From Meconema thalassinum (Eukaryota > Arthropoda > Insecta > Orthoptera > Tettigoniidae): a DNA stretch of 64,000 nucleotides. Both the position numbers and the translations under genes were made by a program. The stretch is taken from positions 1,696,599,978 through 1,696,663,977 of the forward strand of contig OX336388.2 of NCBI GenBank assembly GCA_946902985.2. The letters are read 5' to 3'. Below are positions 41,200 through 56,057 of this stretch, one piece after another; the stretch's first letter is position 1; each line of letters begins with the position of its first letter. A model generated the notes under the pieces. The model did no database searches, had not been told where the DNA came from, and saw only the letters and a program-made list of their open reading frames with translations.

Positions 41200-42830
41200 G
41201 TAACTGTAATTTCGATACAAATTATGGCAGGAAACTGTAACTTCGATACTAATTATGACAGGTAACAGTAAGTTCGATACTAATTATGACAAGTAACTAT
41301 AACTTCGATACAAATTATGACAGGTAACTGTAACTTCGATACTAATTATGACAAGTAACTTAAATTTCGATACTAATAATGGCAGGTAACTGTAACTTCC
41401 TTACTAATTGTGACAAGTCCCTGTAATTTCGATACAAATTATGGCAGGTAACTGTAACTTCGATACTAATTATGTCAGGTAACAGTTACTTCGATACTAA
41501 TTATGACAGGAAACTGTAACTTCGTTACTACTTATGACAAGTAACTGTAATATCGATACAAATTATGACAGTTAACTGTAACGTCGTTACTTATTATGAC
41601 AAGTAACTGTAATTTCCATACAAATTATGGCAGGTAACGGTACCTTCGATACTAATTATGAGAGGTAACTGTAACTTCGAAACTAATTATGACAAGGAAA
41701 TGTAATTTCGATACAAATTATGGCAGGTAACGGTAAAATTGATACTAAATATGACAGGTAACAGTAACTTCGATACAAATTATGACAAGTAACTGTAACT
41801 TCGTTACTAATTAAGACCAGTAATTCTAATTTTGATAAAAAATTATGGCAGGTAACTGTAACTTCGATACTAATTAATACAGGTAACAGTAACTTCGATA
41901 CTAATTATGACAGGTTACTGTAACATCGTTACTAATTATGTCAAGTAACTGTAACTTCGATACTAATTATGACAAGTAACTGTAACTTCGATACTTATTA
42001 TGACAGGTAACTGCAACTTCGATACTAATTATGACAAGTAACTGTAACTTCGATACTAATTATGACAAGTAACTGTAACTTCGATACGTATTATGACGGG
42101 TAACAGTAACTTCGATATTAATTATGACAAGTAACAGTAACTTCGATACTAATTATGACAATAACTGTAATTTCGATACAAATTTTGGCAGGTAACTGTA
42201 ACTTCGATACTAGATATGACAGGTAACAGTAACTTCGATACTTATTATGACAAGTAACTGTAACTTCGATACTAATTATGACAGGTACCTGTAACTACGT
42301 TACTAATTATGACAAGTAACTGTAATTTCGATACAAATTTTGGCAGGTAACTGTAACTTCGATACTAATTATGACAGGTAACAGTAACTTCGATACTATT
42401 TATGGCAGGTAACTGTAACTTCGATACTAATTATGACAGGTAACAGTAACTTCGATACTAATTATGACAAGTAACTGTAGCTTCGATACTAATTATGACA
42501 GGTAACTAACTTCGTTACTTATTATGACAAGTTACTGTAATTTTTTTACATATTATAGCAGGTAATTGTAATTTCGATACTAATTATGACAGGTAACAGT
42601 AACTTCGATACTAATTATGACAAGTAACAGTAACTTCGATACTTATTATGACAAGTAACTATAACTTCGATACTAATTATGACAGGTAATTGTAACTTCG
42701 TTACTAATTATGACAAGTAACTGTAATTTCGATACAAATTTTGGCAGGTTAATGTAACTTCGATACTGATTATGACAGGTAACAGTAACTTCGATACTAA
42801 TTATGACAGGAAACTGTAACTTCGTTACTA
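41200..42830. repeat. 1.9-kb HOR family, copy 4 (shortened)
   Basis: Offset 7,012 from copy 3, becoming 7,011 after a single-base loss near 42,160 (GACAATAACTG in place of GACAAGTAACTG). The right end is shorter than in copies 1-3: after 42,865 it passes directly to the CAGTACCTTCG monomer, skipping the CTTCGTAAC and AATTCCG monomers. One degraded stretch, TTTTTTTACATATTATAGC, lies near 42,541. Confidence 0.83.
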
Positions 42831-43289
42831 ATTATGACATGTAACTGTATTTTCGATACAAATTATGACAGGTAACAGTACCTTCGATACTAATTATGAC
42901 AGGTTACAGTAACTTCGATACTAATTATGACAGAAAACAGTAACTTCGATACTAATTATGACAGGTAACAGTAACTTCGATAATAATTATGGAAGGTAAC
43001 TGTAACTTCCATACTAATTATGACAGTTAACTGTAACTTCGTTACTAATTATGACAAGTAACTGTAATTTCGTTACAAATAATGGCTGGTAACTGTAACT
43101 TCGATACAATTTATGACAGGTAACAGTAACTTCGATACTAAATTTGCCAAGTAACTGTCACTTCGATAATAATTATGACAGGTAACTGTAACTTCGTTAC
43201 TAATTATGACAAGTAACTGTAATTTCGGTACAAATTTTGGCAGGTAACTGTAACTTCGATACTAATTATGACAGGTAACAGTCACTTCG

Positions 43290-45935
43290 ATACTAATTAT
43301 GACAAGAAACTGTAACTTCGATACTAATTTTGACAGGTAACTGTAACTTCGTTACTAATTATGACAAGTAACTGTAATTTCGATACAAATTATGGCAGGT
43401 AACTCTAACTTCGATACTAATTAATACAGGTAACAGTAACTTCGATACTAATTATGACATGTAACTGTAAATTCGTTACTAATTATGACAAGCAACTCTA
43501 ATTTTGATAAAAATTATGGCAGGTAACTGTAACTTCGATACTAATTAATACAGGTAACAGTAACTTCGATTCTAATTATGACAGGTTACTGTAACATCGT
43601 TACTAATTTTGTCAAGTAACTGTATCTTCGATACTAATTATGACAAGTAACTGTAACTTCGATACTTATTATGACAGGTAACTGTAACCTCATTACTAAT
43701 TATGACAAGAAACTGTAACTTCGATACTAATTATGACAAGTAACTGTAACTTCGTTACTAATTATGACAAGTAACTGTAATTTCGATACAAATTTTGGCA
43801 GGTAACTGTAACTTCGATACTAATTATGACAGGTAACAGTCACTTCGATACTAATTATGAGAAGTAACTGTAACTTCGATACTAATTATGGCAGGTAACT
43901 GTAACTTCGTTACTAATTATGACAAATAACTGTAATTTCGATATAAATTATGGCAGGAAACTGTAACTTCGATACTAATTATGACAGGTAACAGTATGTT
44001 CGATACTAATTATGACAAGTAACTATAACTTCGATACAAATTATGACAGGTAACTGTAACTTCGATACTAATTATGACAAGTAACTTTAATTTCGATACT
44101 AATAATGGCAGGTAACTGTAACTTCCTTACTAATTATGACAAGTCCCTGTAATTTCGATACTAATTATGGCAGGTAACTGTAACTTCGATACTAATTATG
44201 TCAGGTAACAGTTACTTCGATACTAATTATGACAGGAAACTGTAACTTCGATACTAATTATGACAAGTAACTGTAACTTCGATACGTATTATGACGGGTA
44301 ACAGTAACTTCGATATTAATTATGACAAGTAACAGTAACTTCGATACTAATTATGACAAGTAACTGTAATTTCGATACAAATTTTGGCAGGTAACTGTAA
44401 CTTCGATACTAATTATGACAGGTAACAGTAACTTCGATACTTATTATGACAAGTAACTGTAACTTCGATACTAATTATGACAGGTACCTGTAACTTCGTT
44501 ACTAATTATGACAAGTAACTGTAATTTCGATACAAATTTTGGAAGGTAACTGTAACTTCGATACTAATTATGACAGGTAACAGTAACTTCGTTACTATTT
44601 ATGGCAGGTAACTGTAACTTCGATACTAATTATGACAGGTAACAGTAACTTCGATACTAATTATGACAAGTAACTGTAGCTTCGATACTAATTATGACAG
44701 GTAACTAACTTCGTTACTTATTATGACAAGTTACTGTAATTTCGTTACATATTATGGCAGGTAATTGTAATTTCGATTCTAATTATGACAGGTAACAGTA
44801 ACCTCGATACTAATTATGACAAGTAACAGTAACTTCGATACTTATTATGACAAGTAACTATAACTTCGATACTAATTATGACAGGTAATTGTAACTTCGT
44901 TACTAATTATGACAAGTATCTGTAATTTCGATACAAATTTTGGCAGGTTAATGTAACTTCGATACTGATTATGACAGGTAACAGTAACTTCGATACTAAT
45001 TATGACAGGAAACTGTAACTTCGTTACAAATTATGACAAGTAACTGTAATTTCGAAACAAATTATGACAGGTAACTGTAACTTCGTAACTAATTATGACA
45101 AGTAACTGTAATTCCGATACAAATTATGGCAGGTAACAGTACCTTCGATACTAATTATGACAGGTTACAGTAACTTCGATACTAATTATGACAGAAAACA
45201 GTAACTTCGATACTAATTATGACAGGTAACAGTAACTTCGATAATAATTATGGAAGGTAACTGTAACTTCGATACTAATTATGACAGTTAACTGTAACTT
45301 CGTTACTGATTATGACAAGTAACTGTAATTTCGTAACAAATAATGGCTGGTAACTGTAACTGCGATACAATTTATGACAGGTAACAGTAACTTCGATACT
45401 AATTTTGCCAAGTAACTGTCACTTCGATAATAATTATTACAGGTAACTGTAACTTCGTCACTAATTATGACAAGTAACTGTAATTTCGATCCAAATTTTG
45501 GCAGGTAACTGTAACTTCGATACTAATTATGACAGGTAACAGTCACTTCGATACTAATTATGAGAAGTAACTGTAACTTCGATACTAATTACGACAGGTA
45601 ACTGTAACTTCGTTACTAATTATGACAAATAACTGTAATTTCGATACAAATTATGGCAGGAAACTGTAACTTCGATACTAATTATGACAGGAAACAGTAA
45701 GTTCGATACTAATTATGACAAGTAACTATAACTTCGATACAAATTATGACAGGTAACTGTAACTTCGATACTAATTATGACAAGTAACTTTAATTTCGAT
45801 ACTAATAATGGCAGGTAATTGTAACTTCCTTACTAATTATGACAAGTCCCTGTAATTTCGATACAAATTATGGCAGGTAACTGTAACTTCGATTCTAATT
45901 ATGTCAGGTAACAGTTACTTCGATACTAATTATGA
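43290..45935. repeat. 2.6-kb satellite block, copy A
   Basis: Matches 48,650-51,295 at a constant offset of 5,360: TTAATACAGG at 43,421 and 48,781, the 29-bp monomer at 44,699 and 50,059, and the AAGTCCC monomer at 45,843 and 51,203. Shared private changes include AACTGCGATAC near 45,359 and 50,719, GATCCAAATTTTGG near 45,488 and 50,848, and GTAACAAATAATGG. Differences are few. At 45,935 the two part: copy A goes to GACAGGAAACTG, copy B to GACTGTTAACTG. Confidence 0.9.
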
Positions 45936-46239
45936 CAGGAAACTGTAACTTCGTTACTACTTATGACAAGTAACTGTAATATCGATACAAATTATGACAG
46001 TTAACTGTAACTTCGTTACTTATTATGACAAGTAACTGTAATTTCGATACAAATTATGGCAGGTAACGGTACCTTCGATACTAATTATGAGAGGTAACAG
46101 TAACTTCGATACTAATTATGACAGGTTACTGTAACATCGTTACTAATTATGTCAAGTAACTGTAACTTCGATACTAATTATGACAAGTAACTGTAACTTC
46201 GATACTTATTATGACAGGTAACTGTAACTTCGATACTAA

Positions 46240-48300
46240 TTATGACAAGTAACTGTAACTTCGATACTAATTATGACAAGTAACTGTAACTTCGATACGT
46301 ATTATGACGGGTAACAGTAACTTCGATATTAATTATGACAAGTAACAGTAACTTCGATACTAATTATGACAAGTAACTGTAATTTCGATACAAATTTTGG
46401 CAGGTAACTGTAACTTCGATACTAATTATGACAGGTAACAGTAACTTCGATACTTATTATGACAAGTAACTGTAACTTCGATACTAATTATGACAGGTAC
46501 CTGTAACTTCGTTACTAATTATGACAAGTAACAGTAATTTCGATACAAATTTTGGCAGGTAACTGTAACTTCGATACTAATTAGGACAGGTAACAGTAAC
46601 TTCGATACTATTTATGGCAGGTAACTGTAACTTCGATACTAATTATGACAGGTAACAGTAACTTCGATACTAATTATGACAAGTAACTGTAGCTTCGATA
46701 CGAATTGTGACAGGTAACTAACTTCGTTACTTATTATGACAAGTCACTGTAATTTCGTTACATATTATGGCAGGTAATTGTAATTTCGATACTGATTATG
46801 ACAGGTAACAGTAACTTCGATACTAATTATGACAAGTAACAGTAACTTCGATACTTATTATGACAAGTAACTATAACTTCGATACTAATTATGACAGGTA
46901 ATTGTAACTTCGTTACTAATTATGACAAGTAACAGTAATTTCGATTCAAATTTTGGCAGGTTAATGTAACTTCGATACTGTTTATGACAGGTAACAGTAA
47001 CTTCGATACTAATTATGACAGGAAACTGTAACTTCGTTACTAATTATGACAAGTAACTGTAATTTCGATACAAATTATGACAGGTAACTGTAACTTCGTA
47101 ACTAATTATGACAGGAAACTGTAACTTCGTTACTAATTATGACAAGTAACTGTAATTTCGAAACAAATTATGACAGGTTACTGTAACTTCGTAACTAATT
47201 ATGACAAGTAACTGTAATTCCGATACAAATTATGGCAGGTAACAGTACCTTCGATACTAATTATGACAGGTCACAGTAACTTCGATACTAATTATGACAG
47301 AAAACAGTAACTTCGATACTAATTATGACAGGTAACAGTAACTTCGATAATAATTATGGAAGGTAACTGTAACTTCGACACTAATTATGACAGTTAACTG
47401 TAACTTCGTTACTAATTATGACAAGTAACTGTAATTTCGTTACAAATAATGGCTGGTAACTGTAACATCGATACTATTTATGACAGGTAACAGTAACTTC
47501 GATACTAATTTTGCCAAGTAACTGTCACTTCGATAATAATTATGACAGGTAACTGTAACTTCGTTACTAATTATGACAAGTAACTGTAATTTCGATACAA
47601 ATTTTGGCAGGTAACTGTAACTTCGATACTAATTATGACAGGTAACAGTCACTTCGATACTAATTATGAGAAGTAACTGTAACTTCGATACTAATTACGA
47701 CAGGTAACTGTAACTTCGTTACTAATTATGACAAATAAATGTAATTTCGATACAAATTATGGCAGGAAACTGTAACTTCGATACTAATTATGACAGGTAA
47801 CAGTAAGTTCGATACTAATTATGACAAGTAACTATAACTTCGATACAAATTATGACAGGTAACTGTAACTTCGATACTAATTATGACAAGTAACTTTAAT
47901 TTCGATACTAATAATGGCAGGTAACTGTATCTTCCTTACTAATTATGACAAGTCCCTGTAATTTCGATACAAATTATGGCAGGTAACTGTAACTTCGATA
48001 CTAATTATGTCAGGTAACAGTTACTTCGATACTAATTATGACAGGAAACTGTAACTTCGTTACTACTTATGACAAGTAACTGTAATATCGATACAAATTA
48101 TGACAGTTAACTGTAACTTCGTTACTAATTATGACAAGTAACTGTAATTTCGATACAAATTATGGCAGGTAACTCTACCTTCGATACTAATCATGACAGG
48201 TAACTGTAACTTCGATACTAATTGTGACAAGGAACTGTAATTTCGATACAAATTATGGCAGGTAACTGTAACTTGGATACTAATTATGACAGGTAAGAGT
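46240..48300. repeat. 2.0-kb (65-monomer) tandem HOR, second unit
   Basis: Follows a unit beginning near 44,227 at a period of 2,013 bp (65 monomers less the 2 bp missing from the short monomer): GATACGT at 44,281 and 46,294; 29-bp monomer at 44,699 and 46,712. Near 47,090-47,180 it holds three extra monomers (93 bp: CTTCGTAAC, GACAGGAAACTG and the AATTTCG monomer) absent at the matching place near 45,070, after which the offset is 2,106. Confidence 0.85.
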
Positions 48301-48649
48301 AACTTCGATACTAATTATGACAAGTAACTGTAACTTCGTTACTAATTATGACAAGCAACTCTAATTTTGATAAAAATTTATGGCAGGTAACTGTAACTTC
48401 GATACTAATTAATACAGGTAACAGTAACTTCGATTCTAATTATGACAGGTTACCGTAACATCGTTACTAATTATGTCAAGTAACTGTAACTTCGATACTA
48501 ATTATGACAAGTAACTGTAACTTCGATACTTATTATGACAGGTAACTGTAACCTCATTACTAATTATGACAAGAAACTGTAACTTCGATACTAATTATGA
48601 CAGGTAACTGTAACTTCGATACTAATTATGACAAGTAACTGTAACTTCG

Positions 48650-51600
48650 ATACTAATTATGACAAGAAACTGTAACTTCGATACTAATTTTGACAGGTAA
48701 CTGTAACTTCGTTACTAATTATGACAAGTAACTGTAATTTCGATACAAATTATGGCAGGTAACTCTAACTTCGATACTAATTAATACAGGTAACAGTAAC
48801 TTCGATACTAATTATGACAAGTAACTGTAAATTCGTTACTAATTATGACAAGCAACTCTAATTTTGATAAAAATTATGGCAGGTAACTGTAACTTCGATA
48901 CTAATTAATACAGGTAACAGTAACTTCGATTCTAATTATGACAGGTTACTGTAACATCGTTACTAATTTTGTCAAGTAACTGTATCTTCGATACTAATTA
49001 TGACAAGTAACTGTAACTTCGATACTTATTATGACAGGTAACTGTAACCTCATTACTAATTATGACAAGAAACTGTAACTTCGATACTAATTATGACAAG
49101 TAACTGTAACTTTGTTACTAATTATGACAAGTAACTGTAATTTCGATACAAATTTTGGCAGGTAACTGTAACTTCGATACTAATTATGACAGGTAACAGT
49201 CACTTCGATACTAATTATGAGAAGTAACTGTAACTTCGATACTAATTATGGCAGGTAACTGTAACTTCGTTACTAATTATGACAAATAACTGTAATTTCG
49301 ATACAAATTATGGCAGGAAACTGTAACTTCGATACTAATTATGACAGGTAACAGTAAGTTCGATACTAATTATGACAAGTAACTATAACTTCGATACAAA
49401 TTATGACAGGTAACTGTAACTTCGATACTAATTATGACAAGTAACTTTAATTTCGATACTAATAATGGCAGGTAACTGTAACTTCCTTACTAATTATGAC
49501 AAGTCCCTGTAATTTCGATACTAATTATGGCAGGTAACTGTAACTTCGATACTAATTATGTCAGGTAACAGTTACTTCGATACTAATTATGACAGGAAAC
49601 TGTAACTTCGATACTAATTATGACAAGTAACTGTAACTTCGATACGTATTATGACGGGTAACAGTAACTTCGATATTAATTATGACAAGTAACAGTAACT
49701 TCGATACTAATTATGACAAGTAACTGTAATTTCGATACAAATTTTGGCAGGTAACTGTAACTTCGATACTAATTATGACAGGTAACAGTAACTTCGATAC
49801 TTATTATGACAAGTAACTGTAACTTCGATACTAATTATGACAGGTACCTGTAACTTCGTTACTAATTATGACAAGTAACTGTAATTTCGATACAAATTTT
49901 GGAAGGTAACTGTAACTTCGATACTAATTATGACAGGTAACAGTAACTTCGATACTATTTATGGCAGGTAACTGTAACTTCGATACTAATTATGACAGGT
50001 AACAGTAACTTCGATACTAATTATGACAAGTAACTGTAGCTTCGATACTAATTATGACAGGTAACTAACTTCGTTACTTATTATGACCAGTTACTGTAAT
50101 TTCGTTACATATTATGGCAGGTAATTGTAATTTCGATACTAATTATGGCAGGTAACAGTAACCTCGATACTAATTATGACAAGTAACAGTAACTTCGATA
50201 CTTATTATGACAAGTAACTATAACTTCGATACTAATTATGACAGGTAATTGTAACTTCGTTACTAATTATGACAAGTATCTGTAATTTCGATAAAAATTT
50301 TTGGCAGGTTAATGTAACATCGATACTGATTATGACAGGTAACAGTAACTTCGATACTAATTATGACAGGAAACTGTAACTTCGTTACAAATAATGACAA
50401 GTAACTGTAATTTCGAAACAAATTATGACAGGTAACTGTAACTTCGTAACTAATTATGACAAGTAACTGTAATTCCGATACAAATTATGGCAGGTAACAG
50501 TACCTTCGATACTAATTATGACAGGTTACAGTAACTTCGATACTAATTATGACAGAAAACAGTAACTTCGATACTAATTATGACAGGTAACAGTAACTTC
50601 GATAATAATTATGGAAGGTAACTGTAACTTCGATACTAATTATGACAGTTAACTGTAACTTCGTTACTAATTATGACAAGTAACTGTAATTTCGTAACAA
50701 ATAATGGCTGGTAACTGTAACTGCGATACAATTTATGACAGGTAACAGTAACTTCGATACTAATTTTGCCAAGTAACTGTCACTTCGATAATAATTATTA
50801 CAGGTAACTGTAACTTCGTCACTAATTATGACAAGTAACTGTAATTTCGATCCAAATTTTGGCAGGTAACTGTAACTTCGATACTAATTATGACAGGTAA
50901 CAGTCACTTCGATACTAATTATGAGAAGTAACTGTAACTTCGATACTAATTACGACAGGTAACTGTAACTTCGTTACTAATTATGACAAATAACTGTAAT
51001 TTCCATACAAATTATGGCAGGGAACTGTAACTTCGATACTAATTATGACAGGTAACAGTAATTTCGATACTAATTATGACAAGTAACTATAACTTCGATA
51101 CAAATTATGACAGGTAACTGTAACTTCGATACTAATTATGACAAGTAACTTTAATTTCGATACTAATAATGGCAGGTAACTGTAACTTCCTTACTAATTA
51201 TGACAAGTCCCTGTAATTTCGATACAAATTATGGCAGGTAACTGTAACTTCGATACTAATTATGTCAGGTAACAGTTACTTCGATACTAATTATGACTGT
51301 TAACTGTAACTTCGTTACTAATTATGACAAGTAACTGTAATTTCGATACAAATTATGGCAGCTAACTGTAACTTCGATACTATTTATGACAGGTAACAGT
51401 TACTTCGATACTAATTATGAGAAGTAACTGTAACTTCGATACTAATTACGACAGGTAACTGTAACTTCGTTACTAATTATGACAAATAACTGTAATTTCG
51501 ATACAAATTATGGCAGGAAACTGTAACTTCGATACTAATTATGACAGGTAACAGAAAGTTCGATACTAATTATGAAAAGTAACTATAACTTCGATACAAA

Positions 51601-51872
51601 TTATGACAGGTAACTGTAACTTCGATACTAATTATGACAAGTAACTTTAATTTCGATACTAATAATGGCAGGTAACTGTATCTTCCTTACTAATTATGAC
51701 AAGTCCCTGTAATTTCGATACAAATTATGGCAGGTAACTGTAACTTCGATACTAATTATGTCAGGTAACGGTTACTTCGATACTAATTATGACAGGAAAC
51801 TGTAACTTCGTTACTACTTATGACAAGTAAATGTAATATCGATACAAATTATGACAGTTAACTGTAACTTCG
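48650..51872. repeat. Satellite block, copy B
   Basis: Pairs with copy A (offset 5,360) to 51,295, and with copy C (starting near 52,745) across its whole length: offset about 4,093 at TTAATACAGG, 4,186 at TATGTCAGG, the 93-bp increase caused by three monomers present in C and absent in A and B. B and C also share the following segment (GACTGTTAACTG, GGCAGCTAACTG, GAAAAGTAACTATAAC) to about 51,872 and 56,058. Confidence 0.88.
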
Positions 51873-52744
51873 TTACTAATTATGACATGTAACTGTAATT
51901 TCGATACAAATTATGGCAGGTAACTCTACCTTCGATACTAATCATGACAGGTAACTGTAACTTCGATACTAATTGTGACAAGGAACTGTAATTTCGATAC
52001 AAATTATGGCAGGTAACTGTAACTTGGATACTAATTATGACAGGTAAGAGTAACATCGATACTAATTATGACAAGTAACTGTAACTTCGTTACTAATTAT
52101 GACAAGCAACTCTAATTTTGATAAAAATTTATGGCAGGTAACTGTAACTTCGATACTAATTAATACAGGTAACAGTAACTTCGATTCTAATTATGACAGG
52201 TTACTGTAACATCGTTACTAATTTTGTCAAGTAACTGTATCTTCGATACTAATTATGACAAGTAACTGTAACTTCGATACTTATTATGACAGGTAACTGT
52301 AACCTCATTACTAATTATGACAAGAAACTGTAATTTCGATACAAATTATGGCAGGTAACTCTAACTTCGATACTAATTAATACAGGTAACAGTAACATCG
52401 ATACTAATTATGACAAGTAACTGTAAATTCGTTACTAATTATGACAAGCAACTCTAATTTTGATAAAAAATTATGGCAGGTAACTGTAACTTCGATACTA
52501 ATTAATACAGGTAACAGTAACTTCGATTCTAATTATGACTAGTTACTGTAACATCGTTACTAATTATGTCAAGTAACTGTAACTTCGATACTAATTATGA
52601 CAAGTAACTGTAACTTCGATACTTATTATGACAGGTAACTGTAACCTCATTACTAATTATGACAAGAAACTGTAACTTCGATACTAATTATGACAGGTAA
52701 CTGTAACTTCGATACTAATTATGACAAGTAACTGTAACTTCGAT
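51873..52744. repeat. Satellite stretch joining copies B and C
   Basis: Only 31-bp monomers. 51,873-52,330 parallels 48,120-48,560 (CTCTACCTTCG, AATCATGACAGG, CTTGGATAC, GGTAAGAG, GCAACTCTAATTTTG). Near 52,320-52,340 GACAAGAAACTG passes directly to AATTTCGATACAAATT, a junction not seen in the parallels; the GCAACTCTAATTTTG series then appears a second time near 52,448. This looks like a local recombination product. Confidence 0.75.
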
Positions 52745-55700
52745 ACTAATTATGACAAGAAACTGTAACTTCGATACTAATTTTGACAGGTAACTGTAAC
52801 TTCGTTACTAATTATGACAAGTAACTGTAATTTCGATACAAATTATGGCAGGTAACTCTAACTTCGATACTAATTAATACAGGTAACAGTAACATCGATA
52901 CTAATTATGACAAGTAACTGTAAATTCGTTACTAATTATGACAAGCAACTCTAATTTTGATAAAAAATTATGGCAGGTAACTGTAACTTCGATACTAATT
53001 AATACAGGTAACAGTAACTTCGATTCTAATTATGACAGGTTACTGTAACATCGTTACTAATTTTGTCAAGTAACTGTATCTTCGATACTAATTATGACAA
53101 GTAACTGTAACTTCGATACTTATTATGACAGGTAACTGTAACCTCATTACTAATTATGACAAGAAACTGTAACTTCGATACTAATTATGACACGTAACTG
53201 TAACTTCGTTACTAATTATGACAAGTAACTGTAATTTCGATACAAATTTTGGCAGGTAACTGTAACTTCGATACTAATTATGACAGGTAACAGTCACTTC
53301 GATACTAATTATGAGAAGTAACTGTAACTTCGATACTAATTATGGCAGGTAACTGTAACTTCGTTACTAATTATGACAAATAACTGTAATTTCGATACAA
53401 ATTATGGCAGGAAACTGTAACTTCGATACTAATTATGACAGGTAACAGTAAGTTCGATACTAATTATGACAAGTAACTATAACTTCGATACAAATTATGA
53501 CAGGTAACTGTAACTTCGATACTAATTATGACAAGTAACTTTAATTTCGATACTTATAATGGCAGGTAACTGTAACTTCCTTACTAATTATGACAAGTCC
53601 CTGTAATTTCGATACTAATTATGGCAGGTAACTGTAACTTCGATACTAATTATGTCAGGTAACAGTTACTTCGATACTAATTATGACAGGAAACTGTAAC
53701 TTCGATACTAATTATGACAAGTAACTGTAACTTCGATACGTATTATGACGGGTAACAGTAACTTCGATATTAATTATGACAAGTAACAGTAACTTCGATA
53801 CTAATTATGACAAGTAACTGTAATTTCGATACAAATTTTGGCAGGTAACTGTAACTTCGATACTAATTATGACAGGTAACAGTAACTTCGATACTTATTA
53901 TGACAAGTAACTGTAACTTCGATACTAATTATGACAGGTACCTGTAACTTCGTTACTAATTATGACAAGTAACTGTAATTTCGATACAAATTTTGGAAGG
54001 TAACTGTAACTTCGATACTAATTATGACAGGTAACAGTAACTTCGATACTATTTATGGCAGGTAACTGTAACTTCGATACTAATTATGACAGGTAACAGT
54101 AACTTCGATACTAATTATGACAAGTAACTGTAGCTTCGATACTAATTATGACAGGTAACTAACTTCGTTACTTATTATGACAAGTTACTGTAATTTCGTT
54201 ACATATTATGGCAGGTAATTGTAATTCCGATACTAATTATGACAGGTAACAGTAACCTCGATACTAATTATGACAAGTAACAGTAACTTCGATACTTATT
54301 ATGACAAGTAACTATAACTTCGATACTAATTATGACAGGTAATTGTAACTTCGTTACTAATTATGACAAGTAACTGTAATTTCGATACAAATTTTGGCAG
54401 GTTAATGTAACTTCGATACTGATTATGACAGGTAACAGTAACTTCGATACTAATTATGACAGGAAACTGTAACTTCGTTACTAATTATGACAAGTAACTG
54501 TAATTTCGATACAAATTATGACAGGTAACTGTAACTTCGTAACTAATTATGACAGGAAACTGTAACTTCGTTACTAATTATGACAAGTAACTGTAATTTC
54601 GAAACAAATTATGACAGGTAACTGTAACTTCGTAACTAATTATGACAAGTAACTGTAATTCCGATACAAATTATGGCAGGTAACAGTACCTTCGATACTA
54701 ATTATGACAGGTTACAGTAACTTCGATACTAATTATGACAGAAAACAGTAACTTCGATACTAATTATGACAGGTAACAGTAACTTCGATAATAATTATGG
54801 AAGGTAACTGTAACTTCGATACTAATTATGACAGTTAACTGTAACTTCGTTACTAATTATGACAAGTAACTGTAATTTCGTTACAAATAATGGCTGGTAA
54901 CTGTAACTGCGATACAATTTATGACAGGTAACAGTAACTTCGATACTAATTTTGCCAAGTAACTGTCACTTCGATAATAATTATGACAGGTAACTGTAAC
55001 TTCGTCACTAATTATGACAAGTAACTGTAATTTCGATCCAAATTTTGGCAGGTAACTGTAACTTCGATACTAATTATGACAGGTAACAGTCACTTCGATA
55101 CTAATTATGAGAAGTAACTGTAACTTCGATACTAATTACGACAGGTAACTGTAACTTCGTTACTAATTATGACAAATAACTGTAATTTCCATACAAATTA
55201 TGGCAGGGAACTGTAACTTCGATACTAATTATGACAGGTAACAGTAATTTCGATACTAATTATGACAAGTAACTATAACTTCGATACAAATTATGACAGG
55301 TAACTGTAACTTCGATACTAATTATGACAAGTTACTTTAATTTCGATACTAATAATGGCAGGTAACTGTAACTTCCTTACTAATTATGACAAGTCCCTGT
55401 AATTTCGATACAAATTATGGCAGGTAACTGTAACTTCGATACTAATTATGTCAGGTAACAGTTACTTCGATACTAATTATGACTGTTAACTGTAACTTCG
55501 TTACTAATTATGACAAGTAACTGTAATTTCGATACAAATTATGGCAGCTAACTGTAACTTCGATACTATTTATGACAGGTAACAGTTACTTCGATACTAA
55601 TTATGAGAAGTAACTGTAACTTCGATATTAATTACGACAGGTAACTGTAACTTCGTTACTAATTATGACAAATAACTGTAATTTCGATACAAATTATGGC

Positions 55701-56057
55701 AGGAAACTGTAACTTCGATACTAATTATGACAGGTAACAGAAAGTTCGATACTAATTATGAAAAGTAACTATAACTTCGATACAAATTATGACAGGTAAC
55801 TGTAACTTCGATACTAATTATGACAAGTAACTTTAATTTCGATACTAATAATGGCAGGTAACTGTATCTTCCTTACTAATTATGACAAGTCCCTGTAATT
55901 TCGATACAAATTATGGCAGGTAACTGTAACTTCGATACTAATTATGTCAGGTAACAGTTACTTCGATACTAATTATGACAGGAAACTGTAACTTCGTTAC
56001 TACTTATGACAAGTAACTGTAATATCGATACAAATTATGACAGTTAACTGTAACTTC
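52745..56057. repeat. Satellite block, copy C, with first 1,982-bp unit
   Basis: Third copy of the 43,290 and 48,650 blocks. Its right part from about 54,076 is also unit 1 of a tandem HOR of 1,982 bp (64 monomers less the 2 bp of the short monomer): CAAGTAACTG with TAGCTTCG at 54,121 and 56,103; CAAGTTACTG at 54,181 and 56,163; CTAATTATGTCAGG at 55,442 and 57,424. 53,215-54,760 is also repeated at 62,455-64,000 at offset 9,240. Confidence 0.88.

Noticed and set aside
42535..42560. T-run with degraded monomer as a possible second insertion
   Set aside because: TTTTTTTACATATTATAGC is a normal AATTTCGTTACATATTATGGC monomer with a few substitutions and no length change.
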